Counted from the first letter of the stretch, positions 8,521 to 18,771 are shown. The stretch: 64,000 nt of DNA from Methanosarcina sp. DH2 (GCF_020804225.1 NZ_WJBI01000012.1:88903-152902), one strand, 5' to 3'. The notes: generated from the letters alone by a model not told the origin. A program made the numbers and translations.

Positions 8521-9112
8521 ATATATATATCTCAAGGTAGACAAGCGAATCCTTTTTTCAATAAGATGTTTCTCACGCCTTTCATGAATACGGATGTGAG
8601 CCTATCAGTGCAAACAACTTATGTAAGGACTGTGACCTGTGCTGATAATGAGAATTTCAATGCCATACCTTTCAACATTTAATGAATCTTTAAAGCGATT
8701 GGCGCAGTCAGAAGATTTGAGGGGGGTCGGGGCGGAAATATAATACTAAAGTTATGTTTTCATGTCGAGGGCTAAATAATAATATCTTCTTTTTTCTTCA
8801 AACCCATTATGGAAAAGTCGCGCCACTGCGCGAGAAAAAACCCGTAAAGACAGCTAATACGGTTGCTTCGGGATTAGAGGCAAATGTGCAGTCTTGATTT
8901 TCAGGAGAGCAGGGGAAGTTGTCAAAGCAGAGAAAAAACGTACCATTCAGGGAATCAATACCTTAAGAGGAAAATTACAGAGCATTTTAATTATAAACAT
9001 GCTTTTATAATCTTCAATCCATACTATTTAACCGGGGAACAGGAGATTTTCAATTCTCATGCAGTATATTGAAATAAAAACTAATTTTGTTCCTAATTAA
9101 GGGGGTTAATGA
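8521..9112. other. Intergenic gap with repeat copy 5
   Basis: No gene supported. It contains the fifth dispersed repeat (8707-8760). Around 8845-8880 is a segment (GACAGCTAATACGGTTGCTT) that resembles 10761-10795 after the next gene. Confidence 0.5.
8707..8760. repeat. Dispersed repeat copy 5
   Basis: AGATTTGAGGGGGGTCGGGG then GGAAATATAATACTAAAGTT, nearly the same core as copy 3 but about 5 kb away and with no zinc-ribbon gene beside it. Confidence 0.65.
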
Positions 9113-10342
9113 ATGCAAATTAAACTGGTAATTAAACCGATACTTGCAGTAATCTTCGTGCTTTTAGCAACATCGAATGCAGCTCTTGCAAATGAGAGCA
9201 GCAATCATATTGACGAACTACTGGTAAGTGATGCTTTCCATCCGCCTGGGGAGGGGGATCCCGGAAATCTGTACAACGAATGGCACTACTTTAATATGAT
9301 CGACGAAGAACAGAACCTGTCAGTAATATGCACTTTCAAATTGAACGGGGGTACTAATTCCTCGGAGGTTCTTCTGGGCTATTACGTGAATGATACTTCG
9401 GCTTCTTTTTATGAGGCATATCCTCTCACTCCGGAGGTTGTAAATTATTCTTCTCAATCTCCTGATGTCAGGATAGCCAACAATACGGTAACCTTAACTG
9501 GCGAAGGGTATCGTGTGCATATCGAATCCGGGGATGGTTCAGGAGTTTTTGATGCCCTGTTCAAACCGCAAACCAAACCTGCTCCTGTCTTTAATGCATC
9601 TAATTTATCTATTCCTGGGACGACTATCAACTGGCTGGTAGCTTCACCAAGAATGGAGGTTTCCGGAAACCTCTCTGTTGCTGGAGAAACTTATTCCCTG
9701 AATAACTCAAGAGCTTACCACGACCACAATTGGGGTTACTGGTCATGGGGAGATGATCTTGGGTGGGACTGGGGCCAGGTCTCCCAGGCAGAAAATTACT
9801 CAAGCGAGACAACTGGGGAGTATTCACTCAGTTTTGGAAACATCACCAATGCCAACCATTCACAATCAGTAAATTCAGTCCTTAATGTTTGGGAGGATGG
9901 AGAAATCATTGCCAATTTTAGCAGGGAAGAAATACAAATTGAACATTCTAATCTGAGTACAACAGATATTGGAATCCCCCCGGCAGAAATGTTTCCGGAA
10001 TATATTCTACCCCAGGGTTCTTTCCCCTTCCCTCAAAGTACCCTTCTGAACGCCTCCTCAGGTTCTGATTCTCTTAATATAGAGTTCACCACTCAGCGCC
10101 CTGTCCCACTTCCAATAATAATTCCGGATAGAAATGAATCTGGAAATGAATCTGGAAATGAATCTGGAAATGAATCTGGAAGTGGAACTAAATACAGGAT
10201 AATCTGGGAAATGATCGGGACCTATCAGGTTAACGGGGTAATAGACGGAAAACCCATTTCATATGCCGCAGACGGATTTCTGGAATACGTAGCAGGGATG
10301 CCTGTTGAGCCTGAGCCTTTTGTTCCCGCTCAACCGCAGTAA
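9113..10342 (+). CDS. Secreted CrtC/AttH-like lipocalin-fold protein (409 aa)
   Basis: An N-terminal signal peptide (about 1-27, ending near NAALANES) directs export. The body contains the aromatic pattern of the AttH/CrtC fold: NEWHYFNMIDEEQNLSV near 60, and AYHDHNWGYWSWGDDLGWDW near 205. These proteins form two lipocalin-like barrels; bacterial CrtC members hydrate carotenoids, but the archaeal substrate is unknown. Near residue 340 an Asn-Glu-Ser-Gly run comes from four copies of a 12 bp unit (10130-10180), probably a flexible linker. The many NxS/T sites fit a surface glycoprotein. AAGGGGGTTAATGA precedes ATG 9113. Confidence 0.7.
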   Translation: MQIKLVIKPILAVIFVLLATSNAALANESSNHIDELLVSDAFHPPGEGDPGNLYNEWHYFNMIDEEQNLSVICTFKLNGGTNSSEVLLGYYVNDTSASFYEAYPLTPEVVNYSSQSPDVRIANNTVTLTGEGYRVHIESGDGSGVFDALFKPQTKPAPVFNASNLSIPGTTINWLVASPRMEVSGNLSVAGETYSLNNSRAYHDHNWGYWSWGDDLGWDWGQVSQAENYSSETTGEYSLSFGNITNANHSQSVNSVLNVWEDGEIIANFSREEIQIEHSNLSTTDIGIPPAEMFPEYILPQGSFPFPQSTLLNASSGSDSLNIEFTTQRPVPLPIIIPDRNESGNESGNESGNESGSGTKYRIIWEMIGTYQVNGVIDGKPISYAADGFLEYVAGMPVEPEPFVPAQPQ

Positions 10343-10846
10343 AAGTATCCGTAGGACGATGGCATAAATCCAGCGGTGTTCAGAATTCGTTGAAAAACGG
10401 TCTTTTTAATTTTTTAACCATTCAGGTTTCCTTTTTATCCTTAATTTTTCCGGATTTGATGGAGAATATACGAAAATGGTTATTTTTTATCTGCCATTTT
10501 TTATCCAGAAGTTCTAAATCCTTTTTAATTTTCAATGGTCGTTAGCTTCTCTCTTTTTTATTTTTATATCTTCTTTCTATCAATTTCTTTCCCGATAAGT
10601 ATGCGATCTATCCGGGTTTCTCATGCTTATCGTTATTTACTAATCCGAGATATTTATTTTCTGGACAGTTTTACGGCAGGTCGGCAAATAGCAGGTCTTC
10701 CTATCTCTCCTTCCAGCTTTTCATCGGGAAAGCTATGCTGAAGCACAGGAAAATAACCGGTCAAAGCACGGCTAATGAGGTTGCTCCGCTTTAGAATTTT
10801 ATCTATCTGAATTTGCCGTTTTTCCTTCTATCAGACGAACCCTGAT
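10343..10846. other. Intergenic gap between convergent genes
   Basis: T-rich, no credible gene. Near 10761-10795 it has a motif (GCACGGCTAATGAGGTTGCT) similar to one at 8850-8880 upstream of the preceding gene. Confidence 0.4.
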
Positions 10847-11776
10847 TTACATAGGGTCTTCTCCTACGAGCAAAACAATCTTCCCGCGCGTATGGCGGCT
10901 TTCGCTCATCTCATGTGCTTTTTGTGCATCTGAAAGAGGAAGTATGGTCGTTACAATTGGTTTGACTCGCATCTCATCAATGACCTCTGCTATCTGGGCA
11001 AGCTCCTTCCCATCAGATTTTGTCATGAGGGTTTGTGCACGCACACCGTGTTCTTCTGCAGCTCCTTCGGGAATGCTGGCTACGGTGCTTACCAGAAACC
11101 CGCCGGGCTTTAGAACGCCCCAGGATTTATCGAAAGTATCTCCTCCGACTGTATCCAGTACGACGTCCATATTACAGGCAATATCCTCAAAGTTCTGGTT
11201 TGTATAGTTTATTACTACATCTGCACCTATGCTTTTTAAAAACTCTATATTGGTACCTGAAGCTGTGGCTACAACAAACGCTCCTTTCCATTTGGCGAAC
11301 TGGACTGCAAAAGTCCCGACTCCGCCTGCAGCGCCGTGAATGAGCACTGACTGTCCCTTTTCGAGGCCTGCAATATCAAAAAGACACTGCCAGGCAGCCA
11401 GTCCGGCTGTTGGGATGGCTGCACTTTCAACGAACCCTATACTTCTGGGTTTTCTTGCCGCCTGTGTAGAGTTGACAACTGTGTACTCGGCATAGCCGCC
11501 TTCACCTATCGAGACTTTAGCAAAGACTTCTTCTTCGGGCTGGAAGAAGACTCCTCCCTGTCCCAGAGCGTCCACAACGCCTGCAACATCCAGTCCCATA
11601 ATCATTGGCAAAGGCAGTTCCCCAACCAGGCCTTTACGTATCTTCCAATCCATTGGATTGACTCCAGCTGCAATGATCCTAATCCGAATTTCACCTGGAC
11701 CTGGCTGGGGCTCAGGGACATCTTCGTACTTCAGAACCTCCGGTCCGCCAAACTCATGAATCCTTACTGCTTTCAT
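10847..11776 (-). CDS. Zinc-free MDR alcohol dehydrogenase / quinone oxidoreductase (309 aa)
   Basis: Medium-chain reductase of the Qor/enoyl reductase type. The N-terminal GroES-like domain has GPGEIRIRIIAAGVNPMDWK. The Rossmann fold has the NADPH-binding AAGGVGTFAVQFAKWKGA and then ATASGTNIEFLKSIGAD. The catalytic and structural zinc Cys ligands of true alcohol dehydrogenases are absent. It probably reduces quinones or conjugated carbonyls with NADPH in the cytosol; the substrate cannot be told. ATG 11776 starts the conserved MKAVRIHEFGGPEVL. It is monocistronic and convergent with the upstream surface-protein gene. Confidence 0.85.
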   Translation of the reverse strand: MKAVRIHEFGGPEVLKYEDVPEPQPGPGEIRIRIIAAGVNPMDWKIRKGLVGELPLPMIMGLDVAGVVDALGQGGVFFQPEEEVFAKVSIGEGGYAEYTVVNSTQAARKPRSIGFVESAAIPTAGLAAWQCLFDIAGLEKGQSVLIHGAAGGVGTFAVQFAKWKGAFVVATASGTNIEFLKSIGADVVINYTNQNFEDIACNMDVVLDTVGGDTFDKSWGVLKPGGFLVSTVASIPEGAAEEHGVRAQTLMTKSDGKELAQIAEVIDEMRVKPIVTTILPLSDAQKAHEMSESRHTRGKIVLLVGEDPM

Positions 11777-11830
11777 ATTTTCACCTGAATATCAAATTTT
11801 TCTCCTGTGTACTGTATTCGTTGTATCTTT

Positions 11831-12264
11831 TCATTCTATCCAGTTGTCGGCATCTCTCTTCATCTGCTTTACTGCGAGTACCTGCGTCGGAGCACGGGGT
11901 TTCGGTATCTCAATTTTTCCGTAACCTGGGAACTCGTCCTCGCAGCACAACTGCTTTATTTTACTTTTGATGCATCTTCTCAGGGTCATTTCGCAGAGCG
12001 TATTTATCCACTCCCTGTATTTACAGCAGCGCGGGTACAATCTGCTGGATATCCCGGGTTTGTGAAATAATCAAAATTATCAACTACCCCATCCCTGTAT
12101 TTCTCGTCATAATTTCTGTTTATCTCTCCTTCTATCGGGTTAGTTAATAAATCTCCAGCTGTAGAACCGGAATTTCCTGCATACTTTATCCAATCTGTGT
12201 TTGCAGATGGAAGCGCAATAAATACAATGAATACCAATGGCAGCAAAGCTCTCTTACCCTTCAA
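11831..12264 (-). pseudogene. Frameshifted small secreted protein gene
   Basis: ATG 12264 begins a typical signal peptide (KRALLPLVFIVFIALPSANT) followed by a polar stretch with NPIEGEINRNYDEKYRDG. The frame closes at 12004. A second frame overlapping it continues with INTLCEMTLRRC and CEDEFPGYGKIEIPKPRAP and ends ADNWIE at 11831. The two halves read as one protein joined by a single frame change near 12030. It may be a true pseudogene or a sequencing error. Family not recognised. Confidence 0.45.
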
Positions 12265-12858
12265 ATCAACTCCCCACCATTCATTTATATTTGGATTATT
12301 CTATTTTAATTTTCCCTATTTTTCTAAAAGAGCGTAAAAAAACTTTATAATTATCACATTTTTTAGTTAAATTAGACCATTTAAAAGAAGGAACTAATGT
12401 GAAATTAACACAAAACCATTTCTCATTGATGAGAAAAAGGTGTATTCAAAGAGCAACTTTCCCACATATGAGTTAATTTTATATAACTGTAACATTTTTT
12501 TACATATTAATTAAATTTCAAACCTTAGGTGCCCAGGCTTAAAACGTTGTTCTTATATTCTTGAGAGCAGCGAGGCAGCTGTATTAATTAATCGGATAAC
12601 AGTATAACCGGGAAATTTTCAGTGAGTATTTGGTTTTCTTTCAGATCCTTATCACAAGACTCTTTCAAAGTCTGAAGTTCACAGGTGGATCAACTTCACA
12701 ATCCTGACTGGATTGTTTTTCCAGCAGTTTCGATATCTTCTGTACGCTTCAGATAAATTTTCTCACCAGAATTTCTGTGTATCCGGTCGTTAATCAAAAT
12801 AATTATCATAAAAACAGGTCTCGTTACAGAATTTATAAATTTTGTTACGGAGTTTACC
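12265..12858. other. Divergent promoter region
   Basis: 594 bases between divergently transcribed secreted-protein genes. It is very AT-rich with several TATA-like stretches (for example around 12340 and 12480). I see no gene in it. Confidence 0.4.
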
Positions 12859-15447
12859 ATGCATCAAACAAAAAGAAAAGGCATAATCGCTTTCATAGCG
12901 GTTCTCGCGTTCATTTTCGCGATTGCAGGAAATGCAGCAGCTATTGCAATTACAGTAAATAACAGTACAGGCCAGGCTGCGGATTTTACATCCGTTCAGG
13001 CTGCGGTAAATGCTGCAAATCCGGGCGACGAAATACTTGTCAAACCAGGTATTTATGAGGAAAATATTGAGATTACCAAACCTCTGACCATTCTTTCCGA
13101 ATCCGGCAACTCTTCAGATACCATAATTCAGGCAGCTGACAGTTCTAAAGACGTTTTCGGCATATGGGCAAATGAAGTAAACATTAGGGGTTTTAGCATA
13201 AGAGGCTCGGATTCAGCTGCCGGAATTCACTTTTTTGGAGTTACCGGCTGCCGCATTGAGCACAATATGCTCTCGAATAATAGCTGTGGTGTCGATCTTT
13301 ATATGTTCAGCTTAGGTAACACACTGGCTGATAATGATGTGTCAGACAGCTTGACCGGAATCAGCCTTGGTGACAGCCTGAACAATACCCTGAGAAACAA
13401 TTCGATTTCGTACTGTAACAGTGGAGTTTCATTTTTTGATTCTCCTAACAATACACTGGAAAATAATACCATTTTGGAAAATAATGGGGGTATTTCTCTC
13501 ACAGGTGAGTCAAATGGCAACCTGCTGGTCAGTAATATCATAAAATCCAATAAAAAAGTGGGCCTGCACATTTACGAAACTTCCGGCAACCTGATTTATA
13601 ATAACTATTTCAATAACACTGCAAACGTGGAATCCGAGCTGGTTGCAGGGAATAATGTCTGGAACACAACAAGATCCGAAAGCACTAATATTATAGGGGG
13701 CTCTTACCTTGGCGGCAATTTCTGGGGAAAACCTGATGGGACTGTCTATCCGAGAGGTGTCAGGGATACTGACCTTGATGGCATCTTTGATTCCATGTAT
13801 AATATTGAAGGCAGCGGCTTCATTGATTATCTGCCACTCAAAGAATCGAAGTCTATGACGATTACCGTAAGCAATGATGCGGACAAAGCTGCAGATTTCA
13901 CCTCCATCCAGGCTGCGGTAAATAATGCATACCCGGGAGATACAATTCTTGTTTATCCGGGTGTTTATGTGGAAAACATAGTAATAGATGTGGAAGACCT
14001 GGTTATTGTTTCGGCATCCGACAGCCCTTCAGATACCACGGTTCAGGCAGCCAGCGGCTCGGAGGATATTTTCTCGGTCACAGCAGATGGAGTGGGTATT
14101 AACGGCTTCTGTATTACAGGAAGTATAAGCTCCTCAAATTCCGGAATTCACCTTTATGGGGTTGAAGACTGCCGCATTGAAAACAATGAACTATTTGACT
14201 CTCATGGTACTGTCCAAAATTCTTCGGATAATTATACTCCGACTGCCGAAAACGTGCCTAACTTAAATCCTGGATTCGGCATCCGTCTTGATTTATCAGG
14301 TAACAATACTCTTAGCAACAACATAGTATCATTCAGCAATGTCTGCATCCTTCTGCGTAACTCAAACGAAAATATGCTTTTTAATAACAGTGTTTCTAAC
14401 AGCAATTATGGCATCTGGGTGGATTCTTCCATTGACAATATACTGGACAACAATGCTGCAGCAGATGATAAGATCGGAGTATATCTGAAAACTTCAAGCG
14501 GAAACACAGTTACTGGCAGTAAGGCGTTCAATAACTCCTGGTCCTGCATCAATCTCTGGAATTCCAACGAAAACATGTTAGACAGTAATATGGCCTCAAA
14601 CAGCAGTAATGTCTGTATTATTCTGCATAGTTCCAGCGGAAACAATCTCAGCAATAATACGGTATCCTACAGCAACTACGGAATCTGGCTGGACTCTTCA
14701 AGCAATAGCAATAATCTGAGTGAGAACAGTGCATTATATAACAAAGTGGGCATTTACCTGAAAGCTTCAAACGAAAACGCACTGGACAACAATACAGCAC
14801 TAAACAACAGTAAGTATGGTATCAGTCTGTGGAACTCTACTGCAAACGAACTGGACAGTAACGCAGCTTCTTACAGTGATGTCTCTATCCTTTTGCATAA
14901 TGCCAGCATGAATACGCTTGCCAGCAATACGGCATCTAACAGCAGTTATGGTTTATTGCTCGATTCTTTCAGCAATGACAATATACTGAGTGACAGCAGG
15001 GCACCAAATAACAGAATTGGCATATACCTGAAAGCCTCCAGCAAAAATGTTCTGGAAGGTAACAGCGCAAATCTGAATACAGTGCACGGTGTCTATCTCA
15101 ACTCTTCAAGCAATAACATGTTTAACGGCAATATAGTGGATTCAAACTCCGGATACGGCATTTATATTCTGAACTCAAATAATAATACAATCTATAATAA
15201 CTATCTGAATAACGCGAAAAATATGTATTCCGAAGGCAAAAGTTCAGGTAATGTCTGGAGTGTGGACAAAAGCCCGGGCACCAACATTATCGGGGGTTTC
15301 TTCCTGGGTGGGAATTTCTGGGCTTCACCTAAAGGGAACGGTTTCAGCCAGACACATTCAGACATCGATGATGATGGCATATGCGAGACAGCTTATGATA
15401 TGGGTAAAGGAAACATTGACTACCTGCCTCTTGCAGGTCCTTTCTAA
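12859..15447 (+). CDS. Secreted NosD-like right-handed beta-helix protein (862 aa)
   Basis: The signal peptide is residues 1-29 (IIAFIAVLAFIFAIAGNAAA). Two homologous blocks follow. Each opens with a motif of the form DFTSVQAAVNAANPGDEILV then PGIYEEN (near 40 and 345), the N-terminal cap of NosD/pectate-lyase beta helices. Each continues as many 22-24 residue coils ending in N-N-x-hydrophobic motifs, and both blocks close on a similar GNFW segment. Such proteins sit on the Methanosarcina surface as carbohydrate-binding or carbohydrate-cleaving proteins. The duplicated architecture suggests internal gene duplication. The repeats are Asn/Ser-rich with many N-glycosylation sites. ACGGAG lies upstream of ATG 12859. 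No clear catalytic residues can be assigned. Confidence 0.8.
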   Translation: MHQTKRKGIIAFIAVLAFIFAIAGNAAAIAITVNNSTGQAADFTSVQAAVNAANPGDEILVKPGIYEENIEITKPLTILSESGNSSDTIIQAADSSKDVFGIWANEVNIRGFSIRGSDSAAGIHFFGVTGCRIEHNMLSNNSCGVDLYMFSLGNTLADNDVSDSLTGISLGDSLNNTLRNNSISYCNSGVSFFDSPNNTLENNTILENNGGISLTGESNGNLLVSNIIKSNKKVGLHIYETSGNLIYNNYFNNTANVESELVAGNNVWNTTRSESTNIIGGSYLGGNFWGKPDGTVYPRGVRDTDLDGIFDSMYNIEGSGFIDYLPLKESKSMTITVSNDADKAADFTSIQAAVNNAYPGDTILVYPGVYVENIVIDVEDLVIVSASDSPSDTTVQAASGSEDIFSVTADGVGINGFCITGSISSSNSGIHLYGVEDCRIENNELFDSHGTVQNSSDNYTPTAENVPNLNPGFGIRLDLSGNNTLSNNIVSFSNVCILLRNSNENMLFNNSVSNSNYGIWVDSSIDNILDNNAAADDKIGVYLKTSSGNTVTGSKAFNNSWSCINLWNSNENMLDSNMASNSSNVCIILHSSSGNNLSNNTVSYSNYGIWLDSSSNSNNLSENSALYNKVGIYLKASNENALDNNTALNNSKYGISLWNSTANELDSNAASYSDVSILLHNASMNTLASNTASNSSYGLLLDSFSNDNILSDSRAPNNRIGIYLKASSKNVLEGNSANLNTVHGVYLNSSSNNMFNGNIVDSNSGYGIYILNSNNNTIYNNYLNNAKNMYSEGKSSGNVWSVDKSPGTNIIGGFFLGGNFWASPKGNGFSQTHSDIDDDGICETAYDMGKGNIDYLPLAGPF

Positions 15448-15503
15448 TGCACTTTATCCAATTCTCTTTTTTTATTTCTGATCCTGCCCAAGAAATCTCT
15501 TTT

Positions 15504-16043
15504 TTACTTCTGGTCCTGCTCAAGGAACTTTTGCAGCCATATAATATCAAAATAGTTCTCAAACTTTGTTCCTACTTCTCTGAACCTCCCGCATTCAATA
15601 AAACCGTGTTTAATATGAAAGTTCAGGCTGGCTTCATTTTTTGAGGATAAATTTGCAAGGAGACTTTTCATCTTTTTTTCCCTGGCTTCCGTACAGAGTT
15701 TTTCCAGCATCCTGGAGCCAAGACCCTTTCTTGTGTGTCCTGGCAGGATAAAGTAGGAAACCACACCCGTACGCCGGAAATTCGGGAAAGGGAAATATGG
15801 CCTGAGGGCTCCGATTCCTATTATTTTACCTTTTTCTTCGATCACGTAAAAAGGAAAATGTTCATTTTCACTCTGCTCTTTTCCGCTCGGAATAGCTTGA
15901 AAAAACTCGGGTCCTACCGGAGTTTCGATATAGGCCGCAAAACTGCTCTCAATGTAATAGTTAAAGACCCCAAGCATTCCGGAGATGTCTTGATTTTTGG
16001 CTTCTCTTATTATATAATTTTCAGAACTTTTGCTTCCTTGCAT
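15504..16043 (-). CDS. GNAT acetyltransferase, PAT-like (179 aa)
   Basis: Single GNAT domain similar to phosphinothricin-type acetyltransferases. The N-terminus has YIIREAKNQDISGMLGVFNY and IESSFAAYIETPV. The acetyl-CoA motif is YFILPGHTRKGLGSRMLEKL, followed by SSKNEASLNFHIKHGFIECG. It should acetylate a small amine with acetyl-CoA; the substrate is unknown. The start ATG 16043 has no strong ribosome binding site, so a leaderless or weakly led transcript is possible. It converges on the beta-helix gene with a 56 base gap. Confidence 0.8.
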   Translation of the reverse strand: MQGSKSSENYIIREAKNQDISGMLGVFNYYIESSFAAYIETPVGPEFFQAIPSGKEQSENEHFPFYVIEEKGKIIGIGALRPYFPFPNFRRTGVVSYFILPGHTRKGLGSRMLEKLCTEAREKKMKSLLANLSSKNEASLNFHIKHGFIECGRFREVGTKFENYFDIIWLQKFLEQDQK

Positions 16044-16122
16044 ATATAATTAGTCTGGAAATTGATATTTAAATTTTTTTAATCAGTCCTTCTTTTTCTT
16101 AAGTATCAGAATCAGAGCTGAG

Positions 16123-16326
16123 ATTTGAAAATTGAGTATTTGAAAATTGAGCATTTGAGAATTAAGTCTTTGAGAATTAAATCTAAGAATTGAATCTAAG
16201 AATTGAATCTAAGAACTGAATCTAAGAACTGAATTTAAGAACTGGATCTGGGGACTGGATCTGGGGACTGGATCTAAGAACTGGATCTAAGAACTGGATC
16301 TGAGAACCGAGTCTTTGAATATAGAG
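16123..16326. repeat. Minisatellite with 15 to 13 bp units
   Basis: About fifteen imperfect head-to-tail units. The first are 15 bp (ATTTGAAAATTGAGT, CTTTGAGAATTAAAT); then 13 bp units such as CTAAGAATTGAAT, CTAAGAACTGGAT and CTGGGGACTGGAT. The unit length changes once and adjacent units are often identical, which fits serial slippage. It lies 5' of the minus-strand GNAT gene. Confidence 0.85.
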
Positions 16327-16805
16327 TATTTAAATCTTAGAAGCAAGACCTGGAAGATAGGCTGCTTAGTGAAAATGTGGTGCTGAACTTTTAAAATTTA
16401 TATGCTTGAAACTTTACAACAAACAGAGATCTATTTCTTCACTTCTTTACTTTTTATTATAGTCATAGCTACTCTTGTAGTATTCCTTTAAATCATACGG
16501 ATCGATGCTTCACGTTTTTTGTATCAGTCTCTATTTACTCCGCCTATTTATCATGATTTATATTTATAATTAATTTTCAGTGAGAATATATTTATATACT
16601 CATGTTATTCTACTATTTCCTACAGGTAATTATTCAAACCCTATCCTGTATTTCAGGCCGAATTCTGATGATTTTAATGGGGCACCAGAATCCAGAATGC
16701 CGAAGTAAAATTATTTTTTAACAACCCAGGTAAGATCCATCCCCTGAGAGTGAAAACAGAAGAAAAGAAATTTTCTCAATATACTTCTACAGAAGTGAAA
16801 AATAG
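16327..16805. other. AT-rich leader region of the specificity-domain gene
   Basis: 479 bases without a gene, with several TATA-like stretches near 16560-16600. Nothing else supported. Confidence 0.4.
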
Positions 16806-17867
16806 ATGTTCCTGAATGAAAACAGAATTATAGAAAAGATGTGTGAACTTCCGACTACACTTGGAGATATCTCTGAAAGCATTTTCGGAGGCATTAGTAC
16901 AAAAAATGGTTTACTGTACAGGCTTGCTGTTCCCGAAGGAAGTGATTCTGATTCGATTTATCTTTGTGAGGGCCTCTGTAAACCCGTAATTTTAGAGCCT
17001 GAACTTATTTATCCCTATGTCTCAGGCGCATTTTCCGAAAAATTCGCATTCAACTCTTCACCTTACCGTTTTATGCTGGCGTATGATCTGTCAGACAAAG
17101 GTAACAGAAAGGAGTTCAGAATAATCCCTCCCGAAGAACTTAAAGTCAGGTTCCCTATGGCATACGGGAGAATCCTGGAATTCAAAAATCAGTTCAGCCA
17201 CGATAATTCTCCTCTTGACTCTGCGGACTATTATAGTGTAAGGGGCAAGAAATTGATGGAGTACCTTAACACTCCAAAAATCATTGCTACCGAAGGTTAC
17301 CGCTTGCAGGCAGCCTATGACGCTATCGGAAATCATGTCTTTGAAAACGGCTGCGGCATTGTCCTCAAGGAACCGGATAAATATCCTTATGTAACTGCAG
17401 TCCTTAACAGTCAGATTGCCAGGCTTTTTCCATCAGTTTGCGAGTCTGAGATGATGTACTCAAGCTCTATAACCCCTTCAGTAATGAAGCGCTTCCCAAT
17501 TGTGTTTCCTGAAGAACGGCTGACTGAAGACCTGGTCACCAATATTTCCGGCTACCTGATGTTCCTCAATAAGCAAAAATATGCATCTGGGAATAGTGTT
17601 TCGGGCTGGCTTGATGAGCTTGCAGGCTTTTATGAGCAGATTTCAGACCTTCTGATTATGGATGCTTACTTTGCTACTGGCATTGATCCCAAGCTTCTGG
17701 ATGCCCTTGAGGAAAACATTCACCCGTATGCAGGAGATATGGAATCTGAAAGTGATGAGAGCCTTTTGAGTGTGCTCTACTATATCAAGCAGAGGATTCT
17801 GGAAAGCTCTAACTTTAAAAAGTATGCTTTTGAAACAGAATTCTCTGGAATTCTCAGTTTCCTTTAA
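16806..17867 (+). CDS. Stand-alone TaqI-like specificity-domain protein 1 (353 aa)
   Basis: The layout resembles the C-terminal target-recognition region of type IIG restriction-modification enzymes: an opening TTLGDISESIFGGISTKNG, then LEPELIYPYVSG, a segment with YGRILEFKNQF, then TPKIIATEGYRLQAAYD, VTAVLNSQIARLF and MKRFPIVFPE. In those enzymes this region reads the DNA target. Here no methyltransferase motifs (FxGxG, NPPY) or nuclease motifs exist, nor any next door. A paralogue lies at 21355. It may be a cut-down recognition module or a protein with a new job. AAGTGA precedes ATG 16806, as it does in the paralogue. The similarity is from motif order, so function is tentative. Confidence 0.6.
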   Translation: MFLNENRIIEKMCELPTTLGDISESIFGGISTKNGLLYRLAVPEGSDSDSIYLCEGLCKPVILEPELIYPYVSGAFSEKFAFNSSPYRFMLAYDLSDKGNRKEFRIIPPEELKVRFPMAYGRILEFKNQFSHDNSPLDSADYYSVRGKKLMEYLNTPKIIATEGYRLQAAYDAIGNHVFENGCGIVLKEPDKYPYVTAVLNSQIARLFPSVCESEMMYSSSITPSVMKRFPIVFPEERLTEDLVTNISGYLMFLNKQKYASGNSVSGWLDELAGFYEQISDLLIMDAYFATGIDPKLLDALEENIHPYAGDMESESDESLLSVLYYIKQRILESSNFKKYAFETEFSGILSFL

Positions 17868-18029
17868 AAAGCAAGAAGATCTGAATAACTCTTTATTTGG
17901 GTTTATTCAGAATTTTTAATTTTTCTTCTATAAGTGTTTATAATATTTTACCTGCTCATTTTTAAGATTTGACTGTTATTTTTTAAGTTTTCATCTTTTA
18001 GTTTAATATTTTGAGTTTAATTGTAGTTC

Positions 18030-18093
18030 TTCACATGTTTGATTCTTCATATGTTTGATTCTTCATATGTTTGATTCTTCATATGTTTGATTT
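18030..18093. repeat. Four 16 bp tandem repeats
   Basis: The unit TTCATATGTTTGATTC is repeated four times; the first unit has C for T at one position. Confidence 0.9.
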
Positions 18094-18451
18094 AGACTTT
18101 TGTTATTCAACCCCAAAAGTATTTCGTATTAATCATGTTAGCTGGAATCATTCTCCTTTATTAAACTTAATTATAAACTTAATGCTGAAGATCAAATGGA
18201 TTATCACTAGAAAGTAGAAAAGAGTAAAGAATAGCATAAAGCTTTCTAAGAGCCTATTCCATAACTCAAAACTGCGTTCCTAAATCTCGAATTAGGAATA
18301 TTCAATCGATTTTCTGATCAGGGAAAAAATAGTTCTGAAATTCTTATCAATTTTATCCTCAAATTAATTTTGGGATGAGCTCAACGGATTTGCTTCCAAC
18401 TGAAGATATTTTTTTAATTATTTAATCCAGAAGAAATTTCGAAGACGACTG

Positions 18452-18490
18452 TTTTCATATTCTGTTTTCATATTCTGTTTTCATATTCTG
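18452..18490. repeat. Three 13 bp tandem repeats
   Basis: The unit TTTTCATATTCTG occurs three times, followed by a partial fourth. Confidence 0.85.
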
Positions 18491-18771
18491 TTTTCAGATC
18501 CTGGTTTAAACTGATCCATGACAGCAGCTGTGTAGTAACTGCAAAAGGAAACGGGGGAACTATTGTTATATTTGCAACTCTTTTTCAGTTATTTCTTTTT
18601 CCATAAAACAAAAGTTCTTATAGATGCCATTTGCTATATTAAAGCGATGTTTGGCAAATATAGAAATCATTAAAGATAAATAATAATGGTAATATATATT
18701 ATGAAATCATAGTCTGTGTATATTTACATCCTATAACCAAATCTCAAACATCATCCAGAAGAGGGGGGCAA

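Larger units (their letters stand above)
17868..18771. other. 904 base gap with short tandem repeats and a hairpin
   Basis: No gene. It holds two slippage repeats (18030-18093, 18452-18490) and a hairpin with a 7 bp perfect stem, TTCCTAA/TTAGGAA, at 18277-18298. The DNA before the hairpin (GAGCCTATTCCATAACTC) has the look of an insertion-sequence end, but no partner end was found. Confidence 0.45.

Noticed and set aside
16123..18093. CRISPR array
   Set aside because: The tandem repeats are contiguous units of 13-18 bp with no unique spacers and no cas genes nearby.
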